From positions 1-13,603 of the forward strand of contig JAJQFX010000146.1 of the NCBI GenBank assembly GCA_021200895.1: 13,603 bases of DNA, in the 5' to 3' direction. Source of the stretch: Clostridiales bacterium. GTDB taxonomy: Bacteria; Bacillota; Clostridia; Oscillospirales; Oscillospiraceae. The translations under genes were made by a program, and so were the position numbers. Under the pieces are notes generated by a model. It saw nothing but the letters and a program-made list of their open reading frames with translations. It was not told the origin of the DNA and did no database searches. This document shows positions 6,940-13,337 of this stretch, piece after piece. Within the stretch, counting starts at the first letter, position 1. Each line of letters opens with the position of its first letter.

Positions 6940-7698
6940 TTACAGGTTCAGCTCCAGTTCCACCGGGCAGTGGTCGCTGCCAAACAATTCGGCGTGAATC
7001 TTGGAGTCCCCAACCTCCGGTATCAGCCGGTCGGAGACGATGAAGTAGTCGATACGCCAGCCCGCGTTGTTCTCCCTGGCGTGGAAGCGGTAGCTCCACC
7101 AGGAATAGGCCCCCGTCAGCTCCGGGTACAGGTAGCGGAAGGTGTCGGTAAAGCCGCTGGAGAGCAGCCGGGTCATCTTCTCCCGCTCCTGGTCGGAGAA
7201 GCCCGCGTTGCCCCGGTTGGTCTTGGGGTTTTTCAGGTCGATCTCCTCATGGGCCACGTTCAGGTCGCCGCAGTACACCACCGGCTTCACCCGATCCAGC
7301 CCCATCAGGTAGGCCCGGAGGTCATCCTCCCACGCCATCCGGTAGTCGATGCGCCGCAGGCCGTCCTGGCTGTTGGGGGTGTAGCAGCAGACGAAGTAGA
7401 AGTTTTCAAACTCCAGGGTGATGAGCCGCCCCTCGTGGTCGTGGGCGTCGATGCCCATGCCGCAGCGGACGGACAGGGGGTGCAGCCGGGTGAATACCGC
7501 CGTGCCGGAATATCCCTTCTTCTCGGCGGAGTTCCAGTACTGCTCATAGCCGGGCAGCTCCAGCGTCACCTGCCCCGGCTGCAATTTCGTCTCCTGGAGG
7601 CAGAAGATGTCGGCATTCAGGCCGTCGAACGCCTCCTGGAATCCCTTTTTCAGGCAGGCCCGCAGGCCGTTCACATTCCACGAAACCAGTTTCATCAT
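6940..7698 (-). CDS. xth: exodeoxyribonuclease III (AP endonuclease)
   Basis: 252 residues of the Xth/ExoA family of base-excision repair, which cuts 5' to abasic sites and trims 3' blocking groups. The family motifs are present: SWNVNGLR (6-13) with Asn8, LQETK with metal ligand Glu36, the GDLNVAH loop near residue 150, NNAGWRIDYF near 215 and the C-terminal SDHCPV catalytic His. The start is MM (7698 or 7695); GAGGA lies 8 bases before the first ATG. The gene stands alone between a terminator and spoVB. The same gene is often called exoA in Firmicutes. Confidence 0.95.
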   Translation of the reverse strand: MMKLVSWNVNGLRACLKKGFQEAFDGLNADIFCLQETKLQPGQVTLELPGYEQYWNSAEKKGYSGTAVFTRLHPLSVRCGMGIDAHDHEGRLITLEFENFYFVCCYTPNSQDGLRRIDYRMAWEDDLRAYLMGLDRVKPVVYCGDLNVAHEEIDLKNPKTNRGNAGFSDQEREKMTRLLSSGFTDTFRYLYPELTGAYSWWSYRFHARENNAGWRIDYFIVSDRLIPEVGDSKIHAELFGSDHCPVELELNL

Positions 7699-7722
7699 GG
7701 GAGAAATCCTCGCCTTTCTATT

Positions 7723-7733
7723 AGTGTATCATA
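7723..7733 (-). promoter_or_regulatory. possible -10 region upstream of exonuclease III
   Basis: Minus strand TATGAT (7728-7733) overlaps TACACT (7723-7728), the latter with an extended TGA in front. No good -35 is seen at 16-18 bases. It lies in the only gap between the terminator at 7773-7804 and the gene start, so a promoter is expected here. Confidence 0.35.
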
Positions 7734-7772
7734 CCTGCATACGCCCTCCGGGAAGGAAAACCCGATAGAAGC

Positions 7773-7804
7773 AAAACAGCGGCGTCCGTTGCGGCGCCGC
7801 TGTT
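7773..7804 (-). terminator. terminator of the TA-thyX-DUF1294 operon
   Basis: AACAGCGGCG (7775-7784) pairs perfectly with CGCCGCTGTT (7795-7804), 10-base loop, with four T on the minus strand side (7773-7776). It lies 31 bases beyond the DUF1294 stop. Confidence 0.8.
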
Positions 7805-7835
7805 GTGTTCAGGGTCATTCGCCCACCTGCGTCTG

Positions 7836-8111
7836 CTACCGAAGCAGCACCAGGATCACGACCCAGAGGACGCAGGCAAGGGGCACCAGAATTTGGAAGG
7901 TTTTGTGCCGCGTCTTGTGGCGGAACAGCTGCATCCCCCAGCAGCGCCCCGGCGCAGCCTCCAGCGAAGGCCGCCGTCAGCAGCGTCCGCTCCGAGATGC
8001 GCCAGGCCCCCCCCGCCTGGCTCTGGCCTTGTCCAGGCCGTAGAGGAGGAAGGTCACCACGTTCGCTGCCACCAGGTAAAGGGGCAGAACGCTGCCCAAC
8101 AGTCCGTTCAT
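7836..8111 (-). pseudogene. DUF1294 membrane protein, frame broken by two G-run indels
   Basis: The parts read in order as a DUF1294 protein (PF06961, small membrane protein of unknown function): from ATG 8111, LLGSVLPLYLVAANVVTFLL and YGLDKARARRG in frame 1; then AWRISERTLLTAAFAGGCAG in another frame; then MQLFRHKTRHKTFQILVPL and ACVLWVVILVLLR, ending at TAG 7836-7838, back in frame 1. The first break is at an eight-G run (8007-8014 on the plus strand as C); six G would give the usual DK-x-RA-x4-WRI spacing, nine would also restore the frame. The second is a five-G run near 7932-7936; four G restore LLGMQLF. Uncorrected, translation stops 44 codons in. Start and stop remain in phase because the two changes cancel modulo 3. 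It overlaps the upstream gene by ATGA. Confidence 0.82.
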
Positions 8112-8449
8112 TGCGCTTCCTCCCACTGCTTCCAGATTTCCGGGCAGTAGCCCACGGTGGCCTGCCTGCCGTTGCGGACGATGGGGGTGCGGAGCAGGCG
8201 GGGGTCTTCCAGCAGATGCTCCAGCTTCTGCTCGTCATAGGCCAGGTAGGCCAGCCCCTTGGCGTCCGGGTGCTTGGGGTCGATGACGGCGTCAAAACCC
8301 ACCGCCCGAATCACGCTGGTCAGTTCCCCCCGGCTCATGGGATACTTTAAAATGTCCACATTCTGAAAGCGGATGCGCCGCTCCTTGAAGTAGCGCTGGG
8401 CCTTCTTCGTGTCAAAGCACTTGGACTTGCCAAAAATCTGTATGTTCAT
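8108..8449 (-). CDS. ArsC/Spx-family thioredoxin-fold protein
   Basis: 113 residues of the ArsC/Spx/MgsR family (PF03960): N-terminal IQIFGKSKCFDTKKAQRYF with one active-site-position Cys11, a central DILKYPMSRGEL and a C-terminal LLRTPIVRNGRQATVGY loop. Cys11 is followed by FDT rather than the CxxC pair of Spx. The extra cysteines used by arsenate reductases are absent: the only other Cys is near residue 104 (YCPEIW). Arsenate reduction is therefore doubtful; a redox or regulatory role is as likely. It starts 14 bases after thyX with AAAGGCGG 7 bases before the ATG, and its stop overlaps the next gene. Confidence 0.87.
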   Translation of the reverse strand: MNIQIFGKSKCFDTKKAQRYFKERRIRFQNVDILKYPMSRGELTSVIRAVGFDAVIDPKHPDAKGLAYLAYDEQKLEHLLEDPRLLRTPIVRNGRQATVGYCPEIWKQWEEAQ

Positions 8450-8463
8450 CGCCGCGCCGCCTT

Positions 8464-9255
8464 TCAGGGCTGGGGCGTGGCTGCGGCTTCCTTGATGGCG
8501 CGGTACTTCTCCTGCACCTCTTTCGTCTTGCCGCAGGACATCTTCCCCTCGGTGCAGTGGCCGCAGGCCACGCAGCTGGGCCCGGCGGCGGCGAACAGGT
8601 TAGGGGCGATGGGGTAGACCAGCTTGAACATCTCCTCCGCCAGGGCGCGGATCTCCCACTGGGCCCGGTTGCAGCACCGCAGGGCGAAGAAGTTCTTTAG
8701 GCTCCGGGCGTTCATGGTCATGACCATCTTCGTCTCGCAGGCGTTGGGCAGCACGAAGCGGGCGTCCTCGTTGGCCATCTTCTCCGCCTTCTTCTCCGCT
8801 TCCTTCTGGGAGAGGCCCTGGGCCATCAGCTCGGCAGTGTGCTTCTCCTGCAAGGAGGCGCACAGGGCCAGATACTCCTCCCCTTGCTTGCGCATGGCCT
8901 CCAGGAACAGTTCTTTAGAGGCCGGGTCGGCCTCCACCTCCGGAGGAATGACGAACCGGAAGTCATCCAGCCGCACATAGCGCTGGCTCTGGACGGAGAA
9001 GGACGCGATGCGGTGGCGGGTGATTTGGGCCAGCAAAGAGCGGCTGACCCCTTCGATGGCGAAGGTAAAGGAGGCGTGCTCGATGGGGCTTTCGTGGCCC
9101 ATGGATGCCAGCATTTTGACGAATTTCGCCGTTTTCTCCGGCGTCAGGTTTTCCAGCAGCTCGTCCACCCCCACGGGGCTGTAGCACAGCTTGGCGGCGG
9201 CGGCCACCACCCGCTCCGGCTCCGGCGTGTGGGCAATCAATTTGACAGTCATCAT
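8464..9255 (-). CDS. thyX: flavin-dependent thymidylate synthase
   Basis: Makes dTMP from dUMP with methylene-tetrahydrofolate, FAD and NADPH. 263 residues. The ThyX signature RHRx7S is present as R80-H-R-IASFSVQ-S90, followed by QRY; SPIEHASFTF (56-65) and FALRCCNRAQWEIR are also typical. The C-terminus holds a cysteine cluster (GPSCVACGHCTEGKMSCG) known from clostridial ThyX proteins, perhaps a metal site. The ATG overlaps the toxin stop by 4 bases (ATGA), with a GGGAG ribosome site inside the toxin gene. No other promoter is evident, so expression probably depends on the toxin-antitoxin promoter. Whether thyA exists elsewhere in the genome is unknown. Confidence 0.96.
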   Translation of the reverse strand: MMTVKLIAHTPEPERVVAAAAKLCYSPVGVDELLENLTPEKTAKFVKMLASMGHESPIEHASFTFAIEGVSRSLLAQITRHRIASFSVQSQRYVRLDDFRFVIPPEVEADPASKELFLEAMRKQGEEYLALCASLQEKHTAELMAQGLSQKEAEKKAEKMANEDARFVLPNACETKMVMTMNARSLKNFFALRCCNRAQWEIRALAEEMFKLVYPIAPNLFAAAGPSCVACGHCTEGKMSCGKTKEVQEKYRAIKEAAATPQP

Positions 9256-9584
9256 AGTTTTTCTCCCTCTTGCTCCCGCAGTCTGACGGCAATATCAGAA
9301 GCGCTGTAAAGCACCCGCAAAACCGTCACCCCGCTGTGATTTATCACATAAAATGCCGAATAGTTATCCACCAACAGTTGGCGGATTCCCTGCTCCCGCT
9401 CAGGCTGAGATTCCAGCAGACGGCAGCGCTCCGGCAACTGCTCCAGAGTGTTGATTGCTCCGGCAATGCGGTTATACTGTTTCATGGCGGTATCCGGCGC
9501 ATGGAATACGGTGGCAATGTGATGGTAAATCGCCTCCATGTCCCTTAATGCCTGATTGGTGATCTCTATCTTGTATTGTTTCAT
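9252..9584 (-). CDS. RelE/ParE-superfamily toxin
   Basis: 110 residues. The fold signature is visible: KIEITNQALRDMEAIYHHIA at the N-terminus, an LEQLPERCRLL segment, then RQLLVDNYSAFYVINHSGVT followed by VLRVLYSASDI. This matches the ParE/RelE superfamily, whose members either cleave mRNA on the ribosome (RelE) or poison gyrase (ParE); sequence alone does not decide. It overlaps the antitoxin stop by 4 bases (ATGA), the usual antitoxin-first order. Its own stop overlaps thyX, so it is translationally linked on both sides. Confidence 0.88.
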   Translation of the reverse strand: MKQYKIEITNQALRDMEAIYHHIATVFHAPDTAMKQYNRIAGAINTLEQLPERCRLLESQPEREQGIRQLLVDNYSAFYVINHSGVTVLRVLYSASDIAVRLREQEGEKL

Positions 9585-9886
9585 GCGTGGGTTTCCCGGA
9601 ACTGCGCAAAGGCGGCAGCGGCGTCCTGGGTGCGGCCATTTTCCATATCATCAACGCCGGCCTGCAACGCGCTATGAAGCGCTTCCGCAGACATCCGGTC
9701 GGCGTTGACAGATTCAGGCGCTTTGGGCAGCGACACCGAAAAGGGGATGCCGCCGGTCAGAGACACCTGGCGGAGAAACATATCCACCGCAGTCGCCATG
9801 GGAATCCCCAGCTGCTTGAGCACTTCCTCTGCCTCCCGCTTCACCGTAGGATTCACACGAAGATTCAGGGTTGCTGTCTTTTCCAT
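9581..9886 (-). CDS. RelB/DinJ-family antitoxin
   Basis: 101 residues. The N-terminal half is a ribbon-helix-helix of the RelB/DinJ type: TATLNLRVNPTVKREAEEVL, then LGIPMATAVDMFLRQV, then GGIPF. The C-terminal half is polar and Ala/Glu-rich and should wrap the toxin. Such antitoxins bind their own promoter with the toxin as co-repressor, and the inverted repeat at 9912-9928 is the likely operator. AAGGAG lies 8 bases before the ATG at 9886. It is the first gene of the operon. Confidence 0.92.
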   Translation of the reverse strand: MEKTATLNLRVNPTVKREAEEVLKQLGIPMATAVDMFLRQVSLTGGIPFSVSLPKAPESVNADRMSAEALHSALQAGVDDMENGRTQDAAAAFAQFRETHA

Positions 9887-9907
9887 AGTATCAACTCCTT
9901 TTCTGTC

Positions 9908-9936
9908 ATTGTAACGCGATTTGCGTTAACCGTCAA
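9908..9936 (-). promoter_or_regulatory. promoter and operator of the toxin-antitoxin/thyX operon
   Basis: Minus strand TTGACG (9931-9936), a 17-base spacer and TACAAT (9908-9913). Between them, TAACGC and GCGTTA (9912-9917 and 9923-9928, 5-base gap) form a perfect dyad overlapping the edge of the -10, well placed for repression by the RelB-type antitoxin. Confidence 0.8.
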
Positions 9937-9990
9937 GCCCGGGTTTGCGCCAAATCAGGAATCTCACCCGTTTCCGGGCGAAAGGCTGCC

Positions 9991-10719
9991 TTACATCCCA
10001 AATCCCCCGTTGACCCCCAGCACCTGCCCGGTGATGAAGGAGGCATCGCCGCTGCACAGGAAGTAAATGGCCGCCGCCACCTCCTCCGGGGTACCCAGCC
10101 GCCCCAGGGGGGTCTCCTCCGCCAGGGCCTGACGGGTCTCCCCATCGGCGAAGGCCATCATGTCGGTATCGACGACGCCGGGGGCCACCACGTTGACGGT
10201 GATGCCGGAGGGCCCTACCTCCTTGGCCAGCGCCCTGGAGAAGCTCAGCACCGCCCCCTTGGCTGCGGAGTAGGCCACCTCACAGCTTCCCCCCACCTGC
10301 CCCCAGATGGAGGAAACTGTGACGATGCTGCCCCGGTGCTGCCGCAGCAGGTAGGGCAGAGCGGCCCGGCAGGCGTGGTAGATCCCGTTCACATCCACCG
10401 CCATCAGCCGCTCCCACTGCTGGCTGGTCACGTCCTGGAGCACCATGCCGGGCAGGGCGATGCCCGCGTTGCAGACCAGGGCGTCCAGGCCGCCGAACCG
10501 CTCCGCCACGGCATCCGTCATGGCCTGCACCTGCCGCCAGTCGGCCACATCGGCCTGCACCGGAAACGTGTTCGGCCCCAGCTCCCGGCACAGGGCTTCC
10601 GCCCGCTCCCGGGAGCGGCAGTAGCTCACCGCCACGTTCCAGCCCTCCGCATGGAAGCGCCGGGCGGCGGCTGCGCCGATGCCCCGGCTGGCTCCGGTGA
10701 TCAATACTGTCTTTGCCAT
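9991..10719 (-). CDS. FabG-like short-chain dehydrogenase, possibly EF-P 5-aminopentanone reductase
   Basis: 242 residues, classical SDR fold. NADP(H)-binding TGASRGIG (8-15), structural NAG (84-86) and the catalytic tetrad N111, S137, Y150, K154 are all present. The C-terminus ITGQVLGVNGGFGM is usual for FabG relatives. No fatty-acid genes surround it, so it is unlikely to be the main FabG. Its length and the SSIWGQVGGSCEVAYSAAK region recall the YmfI clade, annotated in Firmicutes as elongation factor P 5-aminopentanone reductase, which completes modification of EF-P. That assignment is from memory of the clade and unproven. The nearest ribosome site, AAGGAAG, lies about 9 bases before the ATG. 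The gene is divergent from the EF-G paralog. Confidence 0.88.
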   Translation of the reverse strand: MAKTVLITGASRGIGAAAARRFHAEGWNVAVSYCRSRERAEALCRELGPNTFPVQADVADWRQVQAMTDAVAERFGGLDALVCNAGIALPGMVLQDVTSQQWERLMAVDVNGIYHACRAALPYLLRQHRGSIVTVSSIWGQVGGSCEVAYSAAKGAVLSFSRALAKEVGPSGITVNVVAPGVVDTDMMAFADGETRQALAEETPLGRLGTPEEVAAAIYFLCSGDASFITGQVLGVNGGFGM

Positions 10720-10758
10720 GGGATACGCTTCCTTCCTCTGAACCTGTCTGCTTTCCGT

Positions 10759-10787
10759 AGTTTAACATAAAAATTCCCGTCCTACAA
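10759..10787 (-). promoter_or_regulatory. possible promoter of the SDR gene
   Basis: Minus strand TTGTAG (10782-10787), a 17-base spacer, TAAACT (10759-10764) with TGT in front (extended -10). The match is moderate; the position, about 40 bases before the start codon, is right. The AT-rich stretch 10840-10920 between this and the EF-G promoter holds nothing else I recognise. Confidence 0.45.
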
Positions 10788-10913
10788 GGGCGGATACGCA
10801 CTTTTCCGCACCGTTTGCGTCCTGCCGCTCCCCCTGCAAAAACATCGTTTTTTAGAAAAAATCAGTATCAAAAAGGCTTCCAAAGAAACGCTGTAAAAAT
10901 CACAAAACAATAG

Positions 10914-10942
10914 TTGCGTTTTGCGGGCCATTCGTGTATAAT
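10914..10942 (+). promoter_or_regulatory. promoter of the EF-G paralog
   Basis: TTGCGT (10914-10919), a 17-base spacer and a perfect TATAAT (10937-10942), preceded by an A-rich tract that could act as an UP element. Transcription would begin near 10949. The leader contains a 6-bp hairpin, CGGAGC-AGGC-GCTCCG (10965-10980). Confidence 0.65.
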
Positions 10943-11018
10943 GACCAATAGGGTATTATACTGACGGAGCAGGCGCTCCGAGTGAAAATCCACCATATTG
11001 ATAAGGAGCGTAAACGAC

Positions 11019-13085
11019 ATGAGCTATTCTGCAAAACAAATCCGTAACATCTGCCTGCTGGGCCATTCCGGTTCCGGAAAGACCATGCTGGTGGAAAGTA
11101 TGCTGAACGTCACCGGTGTCACCCAGCGGCTGGGCAAGACCCCGGACGGCACTACGGTTTCTGACTATGACCCGGAGGAAATCAAGCGTCAGATCTCTAT
11201 CTCCGCTTCCATTATCCCCATTGAATATAAGGATCATCTGTTCAACGTTATTGACTGCCCGGGTCACTTCGGCTTCTACGGCGAAGTCGCCGAGGCTTTG
11301 CAGGTGGCCGACCTGGCCGTCATCGTTCTGCCCGCCAAGGGCAGCGTTCCCGTGGGCGCGGAGCGGGCCTACCGCATGGTGCGGGAGCGGAACCTGCCCT
11401 GTATGTTCTACATTTCCAAGTGCGATGAGGAGAACGGCGACTACAACGCCGTGGTGGACGAACTGAAGGAGAAGTTCGGCAACCAGGTCACCCCCATCGT
11501 TTCCCCCATCCTGGATGCCAAGAAGAACGCCATCGGTGTGCTGGACGTGCTGGAGCGCTGCGCCTACGGCATCCATGACGACGGCAAGAGCCATCACATT
11601 GAAATCCCTGAGAACAAGAAGAGCTTCGTCATCGAGTCCTACTCCACCCTGATGGAGTCCGTGGCCGAGTACTCCGAGGAGTTTATGGACAAGTTCTTTG
11701 CCGGGGAGGAGTTCACCACCGAGGAGGTGGCCGAGGGCCTGCTGGCCGGTATTAAGGACGCCACCATCGTCCCCGTCTACTGCGGCAGCGCCTTCACCGG
11801 TATGGGCACCGAGGCCCTGATGCACGGCCTCATCACCATGGGCCCCTATCCCATGAACACCAACCCCATGTCCGGCGTGGACGCCGACGGCGAGCTGGTA
11901 GAGGTGGCCGTCAGCGCCGAGGGGGACACCGTTGTCTACGTCTTTAAGACCGTCTCTGACCAGTACGGCAAGTACTCCTATGTCAAGGTGCTCCAGGGCA
12001 CCCTGACCCCGGATATGTCCCTCATCAACGGCCGCACCGGCTCTACAGAGAAAATTGGCCGCCTCTACGCCATGTGCGGCAAAAAGGCCTCCGAGCTGAA
12101 AAAGCTGAACGCCGGCGACATCGGCGCCATCTCCAAGATGGACAAGGTCAAGACCGGCGACACCCTCTCCGTGGCCGGTTACAAGCTGGATCCCATCCCC
12201 TTTGCCGAGCCGGTGTACTCCAAGGCCATCTCCCCCAAGGTCAAGGGCCAGGACGACAAGGTCGGCGTGGGCCTGAACCGCCTGAACGAGGAGGACCCCT
12301 CCTTCTCCATCACCAACAACGCCGAGACCCATCAGCTGGTGGTCTCCGCCGCTGGCGACATCGCCATCGACGTGCTGGTGTCCAAGCTCAAGAGCCGCTT
12401 CAATGTGGAAGTGGTGCTGGAGACCCCCCGTGTGCCCTATCGTGAGAAGATTCGCAAGGTGGTGTCCAAGCAGGGCAAGTACAAGAAGCAGACCGGCGGC
12501 AGCGGCCAGTACGGCGACGTGTGGGTGCGCTTTGAGCCTACGGATGAATCCGAGGAAATGATTTTTGCCGAGGAAGTGTTCGGCGGCAGCGTGCCGAGAA
12601 ACTACTTCCCCGCAGTGGAAAAGGGCCTGCGGGACGCCTGCCTCCACGGCGTGCTGGCCGGGTACCCGGTGGTGAACCTGAAGGCCGTGCTGTATGACGG
12701 CTCCTACCATCCGGTGGACTCCTCCGAAATCGCCTTCAAGACCGCCGCTCAGCTGGCCTACAAGGCCGCTCTGCCGGAGGCCTCCCCCGTGCTGCTGGAG
12801 CCGGTGGGCGATTTGAAGGTCACGGTACCGGACAGCTACATGGGCGACATCATGGGCGACTTGAACAAGCGCCGCGGCCGCGTCATGGGCATGGAGCCCA
12901 CCAAGGACGGCAACCAGGTCATCTCCGCCGAGGTGCCTATGGCCGAGATGAGCGAGTACGCCATCGATCTGCGGGCCATGACCCAGTCCAGAGGCTCCTT
13001 CACCTTCCACTTCCTGCGCTATGAGCAGTGTCCCCCCGCCGCCCAGGAGAAGGCCATCGCCGAGGCCAAGGCTCTGAACGGCTGA
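11019..13085 (+). CDS. elongation factor G-like GTPase (EF-G paralog)
   Basis: 688 residues with EF-G domain order: GTPase domain to about residue 270, domain II, then domains III-V with the EF-G C-terminal signature (GGSGQYGDVWVRFEP; GGSVPRNYFPAVEKGLRDA; LNKRRGRVMGMEP). The GTPase motifs differ from canonical EF-G: P-loop G15-HSGSGKT instead of AHIDAGKT, KRQISIS in place of the switch I RGITI, DCPGHFGF (79-86) instead of DTPGHVDF, and SKCD (133-136) instead of NKMD. This is the EF-G2-like lineage found beside the housekeeping fusA; its role is not settled, and some EF-G2 proteins lack ribosome-dependent GTPase activity. TetM-type ribosome protection is less likely, as those proteins keep canonical motifs. 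ATG 11019 is chosen because AAGGAG (11003-11008) precedes it; an in-frame TTG at 10998 would put that site inside the gene. Confidence 0.92.
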   Translation: MSYSAKQIRNICLLGHSGSGKTMLVESMLNVTGVTQRLGKTPDGTTVSDYDPEEIKRQISISASIIPIEYKDHLFNVIDCPGHFGFYGEVAEALQVADLAVIVLPAKGSVPVGAERAYRMVRERNLPCMFYISKCDEENGDYNAVVDELKEKFGNQVTPIVSPILDAKKNAIGVLDVLERCAYGIHDDGKSHHIEIPENKKSFVIESYSTLMESVAEYSEEFMDKFFAGEEFTTEEVAEGLLAGIKDATIVPVYCGSAFTGMGTEALMHGLITMGPYPMNTNPMSGVDADGELVEVAVSAEGDTVVYVFKTVSDQYGKYSYVKVLQGTLTPDMSLINGRTGSTEKIGRLYAMCGKKASELKKLNAGDIGAISKMDKVKTGDTLSVAGYKLDPIPFAEPVYSKAISPKVKGQDDKVGVGLNRLNEEDPSFSITNNAETHQLVVSAAGDIAIDVLVSKLKSRFNVEVVLETPRVPYREKIRKVVSKQGKYKKQTGGSGQYGDVWVRFEPTDESEEMIFAEEVFGGSVPRNYFPAVEKGLRDACLHGVLAGYPVVNLKAVLYDGSYHPVDSSEIAFKTAAQLAYKAALPEASPVLLEPVGDLKVTVPDSYMGDIMGDLNKRRGRVMGMEPTKDGNQVISAEVPMAEMSEYAIDLRAMTQSRGSFTFHFLRYEQCPPAAQEKAIAEAKALNG

Positions 13086-13107
13086 TTCCCCAACCCAATA
13101 TCGTAAT

Positions 13108-13143
13108 GCAGCGCCCCCGGAGCAGTCCGGGGGCGCTGCTTTT
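13108..13143 (+). terminator. terminator of the EF-G paralog
   Basis: A perfect 14-bp GC-rich stem (13108-13121 with 13126-13139), 4-base GCAG loop, followed by TTTT (13140-13143). It begins 22 bases after the stop codon. From 13144 to 13274 I see no gene or recognisable element. Confidence 0.92.
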
Positions 13144-13274
13144 CTGCCCGCTGTCCTCTCAGCGGCGCAGTGCGGAAGGGAGCGATTGGTACATACAGGT
13201 GTTGCCCATGAATGTCCAGACCATTATTTCTTTGCCACCAGTAAATCCACTGTAATCACCTCCAGATGGACATG

Positions 13275-13301
13275 AAAAAGAGCGGCTGTGTAGCCGCTCT
13301 T
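13275..13301 (-). terminator. terminator of the ATC-hydrolase-like gene
   Basis: AAGAGCGGCT (13278-13287) pairs perfectly with AGCCGCTCTT (13292-13301), 4-base loop; on the minus strand the stem runs directly into T residues (13275-13279). It lies 36 bases beyond the stop codon at 13338. Confidence 0.92.
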
Positions 13302-13337
13302 AGATATTATTGTGTTAAGTTCAGGTTGAAAAGACTG

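Noticed and set aside
6862..8043. 393-residue plus-strand open frame
   Set aside because: It lies antisense to exonuclease III and runs on into the DUF1294 region; composition is typical of a shadow frame and no domain is seen.
9256..9350. Internal thyX promoter inside the toxin gene
   Set aside because: The best candidate (TTGCGG-N17-TGATAT) matches only about half of each hexamer.
10998..11018. TTG start for the EF-G paralog
   Set aside because: The AAGGAG ribosome site lies inside this extension; ATG 11019 fits the site and the family N-terminus.
10956..13010. 684-residue open frame opposite the EF-G paralog
   Set aside because: It is the complement of a high-GC coding gene; His/Gly/Val-rich low-complexity translation with no family resemblance, while the plus strand is a clear EF-G.
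11019..13085. Tetracycline-resistance ribosomal protection protein
   Set aside because: TetM-type proteins keep canonical GTPase motifs and a different C-terminus; this protein has the EF-G2-like motifs.
13224..13263. GGAGGTGATT followed by an eight-codon GTG frame on the minus strand (MDLLVAKK)
   Set aside because: The ribosome site is strong but the peptide is tiny and unrecognised; it could be chance or a decayed gene start. Not supported as a gene.
13211..13273. Inverted 7-mers ATGTCCA and TGGACAT
   Set aside because: Short arms about 50 bases apart with no transposase or target duplication; expected by chance.
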